Positions 48,684 to 60,062 of a stretch of 64,000 nucleotides of DNA are shown piece after piece (within the stretch, counting starts at the first letter, position 1; every line of letters starts with the position of its first letter). The stretch comes from Gymnorhina tibicen (Eukaryota > Chordata > Aves > Passeriformes > Artamidae), in assembly GCA_013399875.1 (NCBI GenBank), contig VXAZ01003272.1:2134643-2198642 (forward strand), read 5' to 3'. The position numbers were made by a program, and so were the translations under genes. The notes beneath the pieces are model-generated. The model was given only the letters and a program-made list of their open reading frames with translations, was not told the origin of the DNA and searched no databases.

Positions 48684-51600
48684 AGAGCAGGGTCAACAGC
48701 TGGCAGAGGATATGGCAATCATTTATATAAATATGCTTTCTCAAGCCCGCAAAAACAAAAAACCCAAAGCCAACAGCTGGGAAGGGTTGGAAGTAGCCCC
48801 AAGGCTGGTTAGTTCCCTTCCAGATGGGGAGGTTAGACCGGGGGTAGCCAGGCTGCTCCACATAGACTTCCGATTCGCATTAGGAATAAAAAGAGTGGAG
48901 GGAAGGAAAAAGGAAGAAAAGCTACAAGCATGACTGCTCTGTTTTTCACCTAACTTAATCAAATAAGTGAAGAGTTTCCGAGACGGAAGGCTTGCATTTA
49001 TTGGTATTCACGCTCGGTTTTCTGTGTTTATCACGGTGTCTGATACACTCCTTAACTCTTTCAAAGGGGAGCAGATATATTCCGGGGAATAGTTTATATG
49101 TAATGTCATGGTCATTTGTAGACAGATTGAAGAATCATGTGAAGATTTATGCTCCGTTCGTGTCTTCTGAGTGTTCATATCGTCAGATTCAACAGAAGGA
49201 GACAAAGAAGTTGCTGGTCGTGTCTGTGAGTTCTAAATCACAGATACAGTTCGTTCCTCCCACAATTTGCTTTTACCTGTACCTGTCCTCTTAGCGTGTT
49301 TTGATCTGTCCAGTCAAAGACTTTATTCGTCCAGAAACCTGAGTATTAAATGTTCTTTCCCTCAGCATTGTTGCCATCCACGCAGTGATGTCAGGGAAGG
49401 CCTTCCACAGTTGCTGCTGGTGTGTTTTGTGCTCATGAACTTTGCATTCTGACTTTTGTTTCCTGCCATCCTGACCAGCGGTGTCAGTTCTTTGATGGCC
49501 ATGATGTCATTACTCGAGCATCCAAGCTGCAAACTGGGATTTCACTACTCCTTCATTCCCGGGGAGAGGATTCCTGTCCTTTCTGCTGCACGTGCAGATG
49601 CATAAAATCCCTCATGTGTGGCTAAAGCTCTGTTCTCCATCTGCAGTTGTCCCCGAGCCTGTCAGGATTTGGAAACCAACCTGGGGTCACAGAAATTCAT
49701 CTTTTGGTTCTGCAAATAGTTATTTGCAGAGAGGTTAAGAAAGCTCTCAATATCTGGGCAGCACTGAGCTCTTCTAACTGGGGAATCACAGTTGCAGGGG
49801 AGAGAAGAATTTTCAGCCTCTGAACACTGAAGCTATTTACAGTGGGAAATAAGAAGTAAAGCTTGTGTTGGCTGTGTGTATATATTCATGTGGGCGATAC
49901 GAATCTTCTGAATTTGATCTTATCTCTTTTCCTCTTGGAAAAGAGCAGTAAAACAAGGTAATTTAAAACTACCTGAACACATCCTTCCACCTTACTGCTG
50001 GGCCCTGAAGTCGTAACCTCCTGACCTTGGAGGTTATGGGTCTAGTGCTTTTTATCCACCCTGATTTCCCAGTATCTGCCCACTTCCTCCTGACATTGGA
50101 GCCTTGTTATATAAGGAAATTGGAAACACCGACCAGCCTGTCCAGCAATCTCCTCTGGAGATAAGGGCACTGGTGCAAGAGGGCTGGTTTTAAATAGAAA
50201 TGAGCACCCAGGGTGTGGGGGGAGCTGAACTGGCTTTGCAGTGCCAGTTAGGAGTGCATTTACTCAAGAAATGACTCCATATTTTTACACAGATACAGTT
50301 GTTTGACTTGTTTTTTAAGTGAAAAACGTACACTGCGATTTCTACAGCTTAAAAGAATGCACATAAAAATCAGAATATAAAAAGCAGTATGCTTTGGAGA
50401 GGTTCTAATTCCATAAAGGATTGGCAGGAGGATTAATAGAAGTATTAATAAGCTGCTTGATTTCTTTTGTGGTTGCTTTCTCTACTTTTTCCTCTTAACT
50501 CTTGTCCTGCTGAAGTGGGGTTTTGAAGATGAGGTGTCAGGGGTGATGTCCCAGGTGGGTGGTTGAGCTGAGCTCAGGTACAAGGCAGTGAGTTCCAGGG
50601 AAAGATTCAGCCTTGGAGGGGAAAAGAGAACAGGGTTCCATCAAATCCAAGCAGGGTCATTTCTTCTGGAGGTTTTTGCTAGACTTCTGTCTTGACAGAG
50701 TTAACTTTCTCAAGTGCCCGCTGGTTTAGTTTTGTGAAACAGAGCTCAGTAGTTTGAGTGTGGAGTCTGAGCAGGACAAGAAGTTTAAAGCAGTAGATGG
50801 TGATGGTGTATCAGGTTAAAAACAGAGGCACGCGTTGTGTTGAAACCCAAAATTGGTCATTAAGACATCTGCATTGAAGGCTCTCTGTTTACAAAACAAT
50901 AATTCAGATAGACAGCAAAAATGAAAGTATATGAAGCTTAATACATGCAAGAGTTACACTGTCTGAGGGTGGCAGTTTTACTGCTGGAAACCTTACAAAT
51001 AACAATGGTTGGACCAACTGTGACAAAACTATCGTAAACTTGTTTCTCTGCAGTGTTTGATAGAAGCAGAAAGCAAAGTGAGAGAAAATTTAAAGTATTT
51101 CAAGTCTATTACATGAAGTGACTGGCAGGAGGTGTCCAGGACTGGTAACGTCCATGGGATATGCTTGAATAATTTCAAATCCAGAATCCAGGTCAAATCA
51201 GCTTCTCTTCCAGGGCACACAGTCAGCTCTACAAAACCTAAGCAAGTCTGATTGTTTCTCCCTGTAACAAGCGTGGTGCAGGGAGCAGGGAGAGCAGGGA
51301 AATGTTCCTTGAGGCCGAGCCAAGGGAAACGCGGGGCTGGGCTGAGAACGCGGCTTCCACAGCAATAATCTGCAGCTTCTCCATGAGGAGCAGCCACCAC
51401 CTGGAACAACAGGACTCCATGGGAATGGCTGAGCTCCACCAGCTCCTTTTGAAGAGTATTTCAGGACAGTTTTAGCCTCGTCGGTAACAAATAAACAAAT
51501 TCTGGTTCCTGGGAGATGGGGCGGGTTGGGATAGTCCCTAAATATCCCAGGGACAGGAGAGGCACGAGAATATCCCAAATGCAGAAGTGGAAGGAAGGGT

Positions 51601-53360
51601 TGTGTGCTAAACAAGAGTGGCAAAATTATGTCAGGCAGCAAGAGTTTTCCTTTGACATTGTAGTCATTAAATAGTGCATTTATTGTCTGTTAATTAATAT
51701 CTCTGGTTCTTGGAGCACAATTCTGAAGCACATAAGATGGATTAAGGGAGGTAAAATTTAACTTATGTACTGGCAGCTTTAAATACATTGTTGATTTAAT
51801 CTCATTGAACTGCTCAACTGATCCATAGTACTGACCAAAACCTGACCAGGAAGGAGCAAAGAAGAAGAAAAGAGTGAAAAATAAACTATACAGTAGCAGA
51901 CATGCCCAAAGCTTCATGGAATGAGTAAATAAGAAGATTTCATAAAATGAAACAGTAATTCCTTTCCAGAAGATTAACCAAATGGAAATGTTCAGCATAC
52001 AGGACTGGTTAATTAATAGTCAGGTCCATCAGTTCCCTGTAGGATTTTCATTTAAGAAAGAGTCTCTCTTCTTAAAACAGAGCCAGGTGAAATGACTGAA
52101 GTTGCACTACTGTGGCTTAATTATTTTAAGTCACTCTCAGGTTTCTGTAGTACTAATCTAACCTCTGGTCTCAGTGTTGTCCTTTTCCTTGCCTTCAGGA
52201 TAAATTTCCTCTTCCTCCTGTTGCACTGATTGTAGAGTTCTTGTTAAATACGATCATAATCATAGAGAAAGCCCTGTTTCTATAAATGTAGTGTCGGAAG
52301 AATTAGTGCTTTGCCATGTGCACACACGTAATGTTGGCCTCAGTTTTTTACTATTTGCTGTTAACTTGATCCTCACAAGTCCCTTGTAAATGTAACTTCA
52401 CTCCTTAATTATTCTTTAGCACTTCTCTGGATGAAATTTATACCGTGAATATTTTTCCTTAGTAGTCATCTTTGGGTTTGAAGCAGCATAACCAGTGAAA
52501 ATAATAACTTGAATGTAGCTTAAAGTCATTTCCTTCCTTCCTTTTCCTTGACACTTCAAATGCACACCTGCACTGGAGCCCCCTGGCAAAGGGGGGTTTC
52601 TGTGGTGGCCCAGTGGACCTGGGTGGTGGCCCAGTGGTGGCTGCCAGGCTAGAAGTGCCTTTAAGGGCAGTGTGAGTTTCACTGGCAAAGTTTAAATCTT
52701 TAGCTGTTTACCAATGCCCCAAAACACCAAAAAAATTCTGAAGGGTTTGGTTGGGTTGGTGATAAGGAAAACCATTCTAACCACACTGTGTTTGTCCAAA
52801 AGATGTAGAATTTGGATTCGGGAGTCATTTTAACTGAAACTTTTCCTTTATAAAAAAAGCAGCAGAGTGAGACCAAAAGAAAGGATTCCTAGTACAAAGC
52901 AGAAAAGGTAAAATAAAGAACTGCCCCCCCCCCAAATGGAATATTTCTTTATTCCTACTTTTTCCTCCAGTAGGGAGCAGGAAAACATTTAACTATGTTG
53001 TTGAACTTCGCTGGCTTCGTGGGGCAGCCTAAGGTTTAACAGGCGCTGAGCAAATTATTTCTTATTTAATCTCTCCCTCACCAACTGTGCTCATTCCAAC
53101 TGCAGTGTCCCTTTTCTGCCACCTAAAGGAAGGAGTAGTGCCCCATGGGTTCTTCTCAAAAAGCAAAAACTCTTTTCATCACTGCAGACCAACTTTTTCT
53201 CCCCAGTTCCTGCCAGTGTGGTCAGGAGCAGAGGCACAAGGACACTCAAAAACCTCATCATAAACTGTCCTTGAAACCCCAGCATTTTAACACAGATGTC
53301 ATATATAAGAAATTTGGAAGGAATTTTTTTTTTTTTATCATGGTTGTGCAGCATATAGGC
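48684..53360. other. Non-coding stretch
   Basis: The palindrome ATTTATATAAAT lies near 48721. A long frame-free interval runs from 49626 to 51028. The frames at 51029-51641 overlap on the same strand and are unrecognised. A C-run lies near 52923-52933. No gene is seen. Confidence 0.6.
52602..52637 (+). repeat. Two-copy 15-bp direct repeat
   Basis: GTGGTGGCCCAGTGG occurs at 52602-52616 and again at 52623-52637, separated by six bases. This is a small local duplication in non-coding sequence. Confidence 0.9.
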
Positions 53361-53440
53361 CACAGTCCAGCAGAGCACTTAGGTCCATGCTTAACTTCAA
53401 ACATGAGAGAGCTGAAGTCAAGTATGTGCTTAAGTGTTTC
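53361..53440. mobile_element. Decayed palindromic MITE-like repeat, sauropsid type
   Basis: The sequence shows two inverted arms, 53374-53397 and 53415-53438, matching at about 18 of 24 positions across a 17-base spacer. The arms carry the words GCACTTA, CATGCTTAACTT and, on the right, TATGTGCTTAAGTG. This resembles a palindromic non-autonomous DNA-transposon-like repeat that I know from turtle and crocodilian sequences, which reads roughly CCAGCAAAGCACTTAAG, then a CATGCTTAACTT arm, then a centre containing TTGAAGTCA, then the reverse arm. The copy here starts with TCCAGCAGAGCACTTA and keeps the TGAAGTCA word, but has lost most of the centre. I do not remember its database name. It has no coding capacity and looks very old. 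Confidence 0.6.
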
Positions 53441-56276
53441 CTTTGCATTCGCTGCCAGCACCAGGACGGGGGGTTTGGGTCCTACGGTAGCAGGTGAGTC
53501 ATTCCATAAATCTCTCCGTATTATGAAGTGATTGCCTGACAACTTTTCAACTCCAAATAACCATTCCTGGCTTTTTTGGCACCGGATGAATTAAACTCTC
53601 GCTGTTCGTACGCGGGTTTGTAGTGTCTGTGTTTCAAAATGTGTAATTTCACCTTCTGGGCTGTGCCAGTTCTCAGAATTTTGGGCTTGTTTCTGTGTGT
53701 GAATTTAGAGCGAGAACTCAAAGCCCCATCCCTGAGGTAAAAGGTCAAGCAGTATCAATTTGCAGAGAATTTCGCAGCTCACGCTCTGTTAGGTGGAACA
53801 GAACCAGGTATTGAAACGATCCGATGGATGAGCGTGGCATCCTGGCACAGCTCCTCAGTTTGAAACCCTGTAGGTTTCCCCTGCTTCCCAAGAGTTTGAT
53901 TTGATTTTTAAATGAAGTTTGGGATGTGAAGAAGCCTAAATGAGTGAGGAGCCGTGTGCGTCCCCGCCCTTTCCCAGCTGGGGTTTTGGCAAAGTGTCAT
54001 TCCCGCTGTTAAACACGGTGACCTTGCTGCCTATGATTTACTAACTGTTTTACAAACATTTCCTCACTCTGTGAGGTTTGATATGTTCTCCATCCTCAAC
54101 AGCTCAACAGAGCCACTCAACCACCGAGCCAAACCTGCCTTTGTTTACAGCTTTTCCGGAAATTTTCGCAGAGAAAAAAACTTTCTCCTTTTCCAATGTT
54201 TTATTTTTAAGTCAACACTTTCTATGGTTTATTTGTGCAAAGCAACATTCGGGTACAAGGTATTGCACCGTGTCCAAGTGGGAATTGCTGCCTTTCTAAA
54301 AATAAATTGGGGGTCATGTGAACCAGTGCAGAAAAATCTGAAGATACCAAATATTACAGGACCTTTACATTTGGTGGTTCTTTTTTCCATAATATTCTGG
54401 GCCTGGATTTTTCTGAACTTTTTTTCCCACATTAGTTTCTATAATAGAGCATAACGTAAAATGATGAAGCACAGGAAGGAATCTTCTTTTAAACAAAATT
54501 ATCAGTGTTAAAAATAACAGTCCTATTTTCCCTCAGTGTGCATTTTTTTTCTTATAAAGGCTTTCTTTAGTAGCCTCGCTATTAGATATAGCCGAGGAGT
54601 CCAGTAATATTTAAGTGACATTTTATTTCATTAAAAGCTTAATTTTCCTAAATGCTAATTTGCCTCATGTGCCTTGAAGTCCCACAGATTTAATTTCATG
54701 TTTTGGGCGGGGAACTTGAAACTCAGGGCGCTTTGGAGAAGGAAATCAGGCAGCTGTGCCTGGTCTTTGCGTTGAAACTTAGCGCAAATTAAAATTAGAA
54801 TGGGATGGGAATGTTTTTATTAAATGTTTTCACAGTGGAGATATGTTTCATGGAAATGGCCTTGTTTTGATGACAGTTTCTCAGGGTCAGGGTGGAATTT
54901 CTAGGGAAAAAAGGGGACAAGAATAACCTGGGCTGCCTGGGGAAGGGCACGCGCGGCTCCTCGTGCACAGGTAGCCGGGTGCTCCCAGGAGCGGGAATTT
55001 CTCTCTGTTCCCTCTTTTCCTTCTAAAACACACATTTATTTAACATATTTATCATTTCTATTGCAAATGCTGCTAGTTTCAGCAGCAGGACAGACATACG
55101 AAACAACAGGACAGACAGGGCCTGCAAAAAGTCCCTTTCGGTGTTCTTCATTCTGAAATATCATTTCTCTCTGGTGTTTCAGAGTAAGGAAATAAAAAGA
55201 GCTCTTCTATGGAATATTTTGTTGTAAATTGGCAATTGATACAAAAGGTAAAGAAATTTAGGGAAGGTCGTGTCCTCTGTTAGGTGCACAGGTCATTCAG
55301 GACCGGGTATTAGATTTAAATCTAGTTCCAAATGAGAACTTATACTTAGTTTTATTTTCAGACCTGATCAGTTTGTTCTTTAACCTCTATCCCACTGAAT
55401 GTGTATTTTCAGACCTATCTGAATAATAAATGTTTTCTTTACATTTTACAGATTGGTAAAGTAAAATTTAAATGACCTAGAGAGGTGTTGACATTGAACT
55501 CCTGCACAACAGGAATGGATATTGTTAAAATACCTCCTTGATCTGGTTGTGTTTCTGTCCCGTGGCTATATTACATATATTGCATTTTTAATCCTGTGAA
55601 ATACAAGTGAATTAGAATTCTAAATCTTCCTTTTAAATGCATTAGATTATTAATGCTGTTAAAGGAAATACCCACAAACGGAATTATATCTGGAGGGTTT
55701 GTTTGCTTGTTTTAATCACTCGGAATCATTCGGGCATTCAAAGGGAATTTCTGTGCCAGGCTACCAAGTCAAAATGAGAGAAAGAACCTTCACCAAAGGA
55801 AAACAACCTTTAGATCCTGATGAAAAATACTTTGAAAATCCTTTGTGTCTAGAAATTGCAATTATTAATTTAATGTCTGTTATTTAACACCAGTGTTACG
55901 GTGAAAGCTAGAAGGAAATGGGTTTGAATGCTGAAGTAAATGATTATTTACTTCATGCAAATTAAGTAAATTCAAGTAAGTGAACGCTACTACAGTTTCC
56001 AGATATACGTGGGAGGGAAAAAAAAATAAAAGAAGGAAAACAAAAATCATGTTGAGTGTGTTACAGCCCCGCAGAGGCCCAGGCTGCAGCAGTGCCAGTC
56101 CCTGTCTGCCAGAGCAGGGCACTCCAGCATTCCCACTCTGGAAAAACCTATTTCCCGTTCCAGCTCGGTGTGAAAAGTCGAAGAATAAGTGAGTGTTAGG
56201 CAGCACATGCTGAGCAGAGTGGTTAGGAGGGAGTGAAAGTGTCAGATGTGGAGTGCTGGGTGTGTGTGCCCAGGAG
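53441..56276. other. Non-coding stretch
   Basis: A 166-codon plus frame (53954-54454) encodes an F-rich product typical of translated AT-rich DNA. The palindrome TAGATTTAAATCTA lies at 55311-55324 and an octamer, ATGCAAAT, at 55955-55962. Frame-free AT-rich sequence runs from 54455 to 55698. Confidence 0.6.
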
Positions 56277-56355
56277 CGGGAAGGGCGGCCCCGTGTTCGC
56301 CCCGTGATCCCCGCGCTGCGTGTGACCGCGGGGGCATCGCGGGCAGGGCCCCCGT
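56277..56355. promoter_or_regulatory. Small CpG-dense patch
   Basis: About 13 CpG in 79 bases, with CCGCG repeated and GCATCGCGGG near the right edge. It lies within ordinary non-coding sequence with no exon in sight. Confidence 0.3.
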
Positions 56356-59300
56356 AGGAACAAGGCTTCACTCAAATTCTGGAGGGTCTTTGATAAACTG
56401 CTGCCTTTCTTGCTTTGTGCCTGTCCTCCGAGCAGCAAGCATCGCTGAATTTTAATCTCGGGTTGTTGTTCTCCTTCTTTTTTGGCAGTTGTTGTGGTTA
56501 GAACAATGAGTGTTTACTGATGGATTCACTGATGTGAGCCCTCTCTGGGTTTGTTGGGTTTTTGTCTCTCTCTGGATATGCTTTTAAAATATTCTCGTGC
56601 AGTTTGGAGGCTGTGTGACCTCACACCAGGAGAAGCAGAGTAGACAAACCAGCACCATCCTGCTGGACGTGCCTTGGCTATATCTGGATTTAAATCCATA
56701 GTTCTGGTCATGTCCATCACCCCAGAAACGAAGAGAACAACCCAAGCCATGTGTTTAGCCAAAGAAATTATTGATTAATTACTTCTTTTAAAGCAGGTGT
56801 CCACAAATCAAATAAGCAGGCACAAATCCTGACCACAGGTGTGTTTCAGAGGGAATTTGGGATGAATCCTGATGGGAGAGAGGTGCAGGAAAGAGAAAGG
56901 GGAAAATTATCCAGTTGTTTGTCCCTTGCTGCTGAGAACACTGCAGCCAGCTCACCACTGCTCTCCACATGCTTGTGGTTCCAGGGGATGATATAAGTAG
57001 TGTGGAGTGGTTTTGTTGCTATGGGAAAAGTGCTAAAAAAGGCTGGATCTCTTGTCGAGCGCCGATCCTTTGGGTATTTGATGTACAATTTCTGCTAAGG
57101 ACACTCAGAATTATACCTCTGATTCTCAATTGCTTAAATGTTGAAACATATGGTCTTGTGTGCTGTTCACTAGGAAACAACTGGCTGTTTCCAAGCTGCC
57201 AAATTCAAATAAACTCGGGCTGTAGGAAGGGCGAATCTGCAGCAGCTCAGAGGAACTTTAAAAGAGAGGAGTTTTACTGAGAAGCCAACCTGACGTATAG
57301 AAAAATGCTAATTAAACTTAGTGCCATATATCGGTAACAGATAATTAAATGCTAATAGCTGAGAAGTTTTTCAATCAAAAATGAACTGTTTGTGTCCTCT
57401 TGATTTCTTCAGGGGGCCGGGGCCGTGTCGCTGTCGTTTGTGGCGTTCCCTGCTACAGTAATCATTTTAATAAAATGCAATTATCTGCATAATTAATTTC
57501 TTTGACTGCTCTGCTGTGTCCTTCTCTTGCAGAGGCCAGAATGTCAAAGATCAAGTAGACTGGAGAAAATAAAAAATTCACATTGTGAAAGGATATAAAA
57601 AATACTTGGAATTTCAATGCATTGGCTTCTATTTATCTCAAATGTCAAGGGCAGTGTAAAATGTATTTTTAAAATGTGTTTTTGTATGGTTTGAGCCCAT
57701 TCTTGGCGTAGTTGCGAATCTAGAGGGGCCATTGTTCTTTGAGAGAGTTTGAGGGGGTTTCTTTGTACAAAGTGACAAAAAGAAGACTTGGAGTACTGGG
57801 CTGCCATTGTTCCTGTGCGGTGCTGTAAAATTTGATTTGAAATTAGGACCTCGGGGCAAGCTCTTCAATAGCCAGTTTTTATTTTCTGCCAGCATTTTAA
57901 TCACTCTTGGGCTTAAAGTGGATGACCAACATAATGCCTCTATGTTTAATAGAACAGTTCATATCTTGAAGGCCAGTTAACTGAATTCAGGGATCTGTCA
58001 TCTGCCCAACATTAGTCTTTTCTGTTTCCTGTCTATTTATGAAGATAGCTCTGCACTCCAGCCAGCTCTCAAAGAAGAGCAACTCTTTCTTTCTCTTTCC
58101 TTTTTTTTTTTTTTCCCCCTCTGGCTTTCTTCCGAGCACTGACATCTCTTTTAGTGATCCCTTGGAGGAGCCGGGCGGGTGCTGCAGCGTCAGGCCCCGT
58201 TAGTGTCACCAGATGGGGCAGGGAGGGAGGGACAGATGGAAGAGTCAGATTCCCCAGTGAAACGGGATGATGGGAAGGGAAAAGTGATACTTAAGCCTCG
58301 TGCACCTCGTTGGGATTCACATTCAGGGATGTGTGAGTAGGGAAAGGAGGAAAATCGGGGAGGAAATACAGGTTTTAAAGACCTGATGTCCCGGTCGTGC
58401 TGCGCCTGGGAGAACAAGAGACCGCAGAGTGTTTTGGTCAAATTCCAAGGGTGGTTTGATGTGTTTGGGTTATTTGAGCACTCTGGGTGGGTTCATCCTG
58501 GCAATCCATGTCCGTGTTTGCTGGGGAGGTACCAGGCTCGTGGCCTGGCTGCTGGCCGCACAAGGAGGAGCTCGGAGTGTTGGATGTTCCATGGGGACAG
58601 CGCAGTGGGCAGGTGGCCCTGGTGTGCCCACAGATGAGGACTGAGCCAGGGATGTAGTTCGGGTTTGAAGCCCTTTAGTGAATAGGAAGTAGCAAACGGG
58701 AGGTTTCACTGGTTTAGAAGGAGCTGCTTTGGAAGTTGTTGTTTCTCCAGCACCACTCAGCCTGAGTTCCTTGTACCCACCAGTGTCCTGCCCCTCCTGC
58801 CCTTGATGGGCATCACACGGGAGTTTGATGGGGTTGTCACGGTGGTTGTAGGCAAAGGTGACATTTCAAAACACAGCAGTACAGTGCAAACTGCACTTTC
58901 CTAACAAAGACATAAGGATTGGAACAGACATTCCCTCAAAAATTTGGTTTAGATTGCTGTATGAGTGCTAATTGTGACCGTGTGACTGGGGAAAGGACTT
59001 CAACCACGAGGCTGTTTCACACTGACCACTAACTGGTCATTAACTGGTGATGGTTTCTGATTGAGTTAAAGCTGGGCAAAGCTGACACCAGTGGCCCAAA
59101 GTAGAAGGGAAAATGTTTCATATCCCATTACTAATTATGATCTGTTACACATTACAATTAATTCCTAGTAAGCTGAAATTCGGGGTTAGTTTGCCAGAAA
59201 TGAAACGACTTCAGACACAGATTAGGATATTTCAGTCATCATCATCTGATGCCTTTGTTGTCTTTATTTGTCCGAAATCAACAGAATCCAGCTTGTTTTC

Positions 59301-59892
59301 CACGCTGTTCCTTGTGCAGATGCAGGAGCTCACCAGGGCTGGGGATCTGTGAGAGGTTAACATATTCAGCAGCATCAAGCAGAGCTTTTCATTCACGTTC
59401 AAATGGGGCTGTGTGGGTGGCTCCACAATGTGGGAAACGCTTTTCATTGAAGAATCTGAATATTTTGTAAGGAAGTGAATAGTTGCAAATAATCTTTTCT
59501 GTAACACTGAAATAAAGAACAAATGAGCTATTCTCAGAACATACTGAAGCGTTACTGTCTTCAGTGATTTAACAGAGCTATACAGAAAAAAATATTCCAA
59601 ACTTGACAGATTCATATCCTAATCTTTTGCTCCTTCATCAGGAGACTGCGTGGTTTGTGTAGCTGATACTGGTTAAAGCAGAAGGAGTTAAAAGAATACA
59701 TTTGCTCCAGTGCTGCATTTTGGGAAATACAACTCAATTTCTCAAATGATAAATGTCAGATAGAACTCCAGTAGTCAACATGGGGCCCGTGGGCTGGGTA
59801 CATCCCCAAAACACCCAGCAGCTCATGTGTGCCAGAATTTTGGCTCTTGCCAGGCCACCGAGGAGACTTTGGGACTTCGTATAAAAACGTCA
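56356..59892. other. Non-coding stretch
   Basis: Contains the palindrome TGGATTTAAATCCA (56685-56698), AT-rich sequence at 57290-58000, a T-run at 58101 and a direct repeat of TAACTGGT at 59030 and 59041. Apart from the acceptor-like site at 57532, nothing gene-like is seen. Confidence 0.55.
57497..57532 (+). other. Strong 3' splice-site-like tract
   Basis: A long pyrimidine-rich tract ends in CTTCTCTTGCAG (AG at 57531-57532), with TTAATT branch-like sequence upstream. Downstream, one frame stays open for about 20 codons before TAA. There is an AATAAA at about 57567 and no clear donor. It could be the start of a non-coding terminal exon or an unused cryptic site. Confidence 0.25.
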
Positions 59893-60062
59893 AAGCACTG
59901 GCACAGCTGCCCAGGGCAGTGGTGGAGTCCCCATCCCAGCAGGGAGTTGAAGGATGTGTGGATGTGGCACTTGGGGCCGTGGGTTCCTGGTGGCTTTGGC
60001 AGTGGAACAGTTGGACCTGATGATCTTAGGGGGCTTTTCCAACCTCAGTGATTCTCTTCTAG
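59893..60062 (+). mobile_element. CR1 LINE 3' tail, different subfamily
   Basis: A third CR1 tail, in sense orientation. It shows CACTGGCACAGCTGCCCAGG, GTGGTGGAGTCCCCATCCC, GGATGTGTGGATGTGGCACTT, a GTGGCTTTGGCAGTGGAACAG segment, GGACCTGATGATCTTAGGGG, CTTTTCCAACCTCAGTGATTCT and a short terminal repeat. The GATGTGGCACTT and TTGGACCTGATGATCTTAG words differ from the copies at 8521 and 20213, so it belongs to another CR1 subfamily. No coding part remains. The left edge is approximate. Confidence 0.88.

Noticed and set aside
53954..54454. 166-codon plus-strand frame
   Set aside because: The phenylalanine-rich product is typical of translated AT-rich non-coding DNA. No domain or exon borders.
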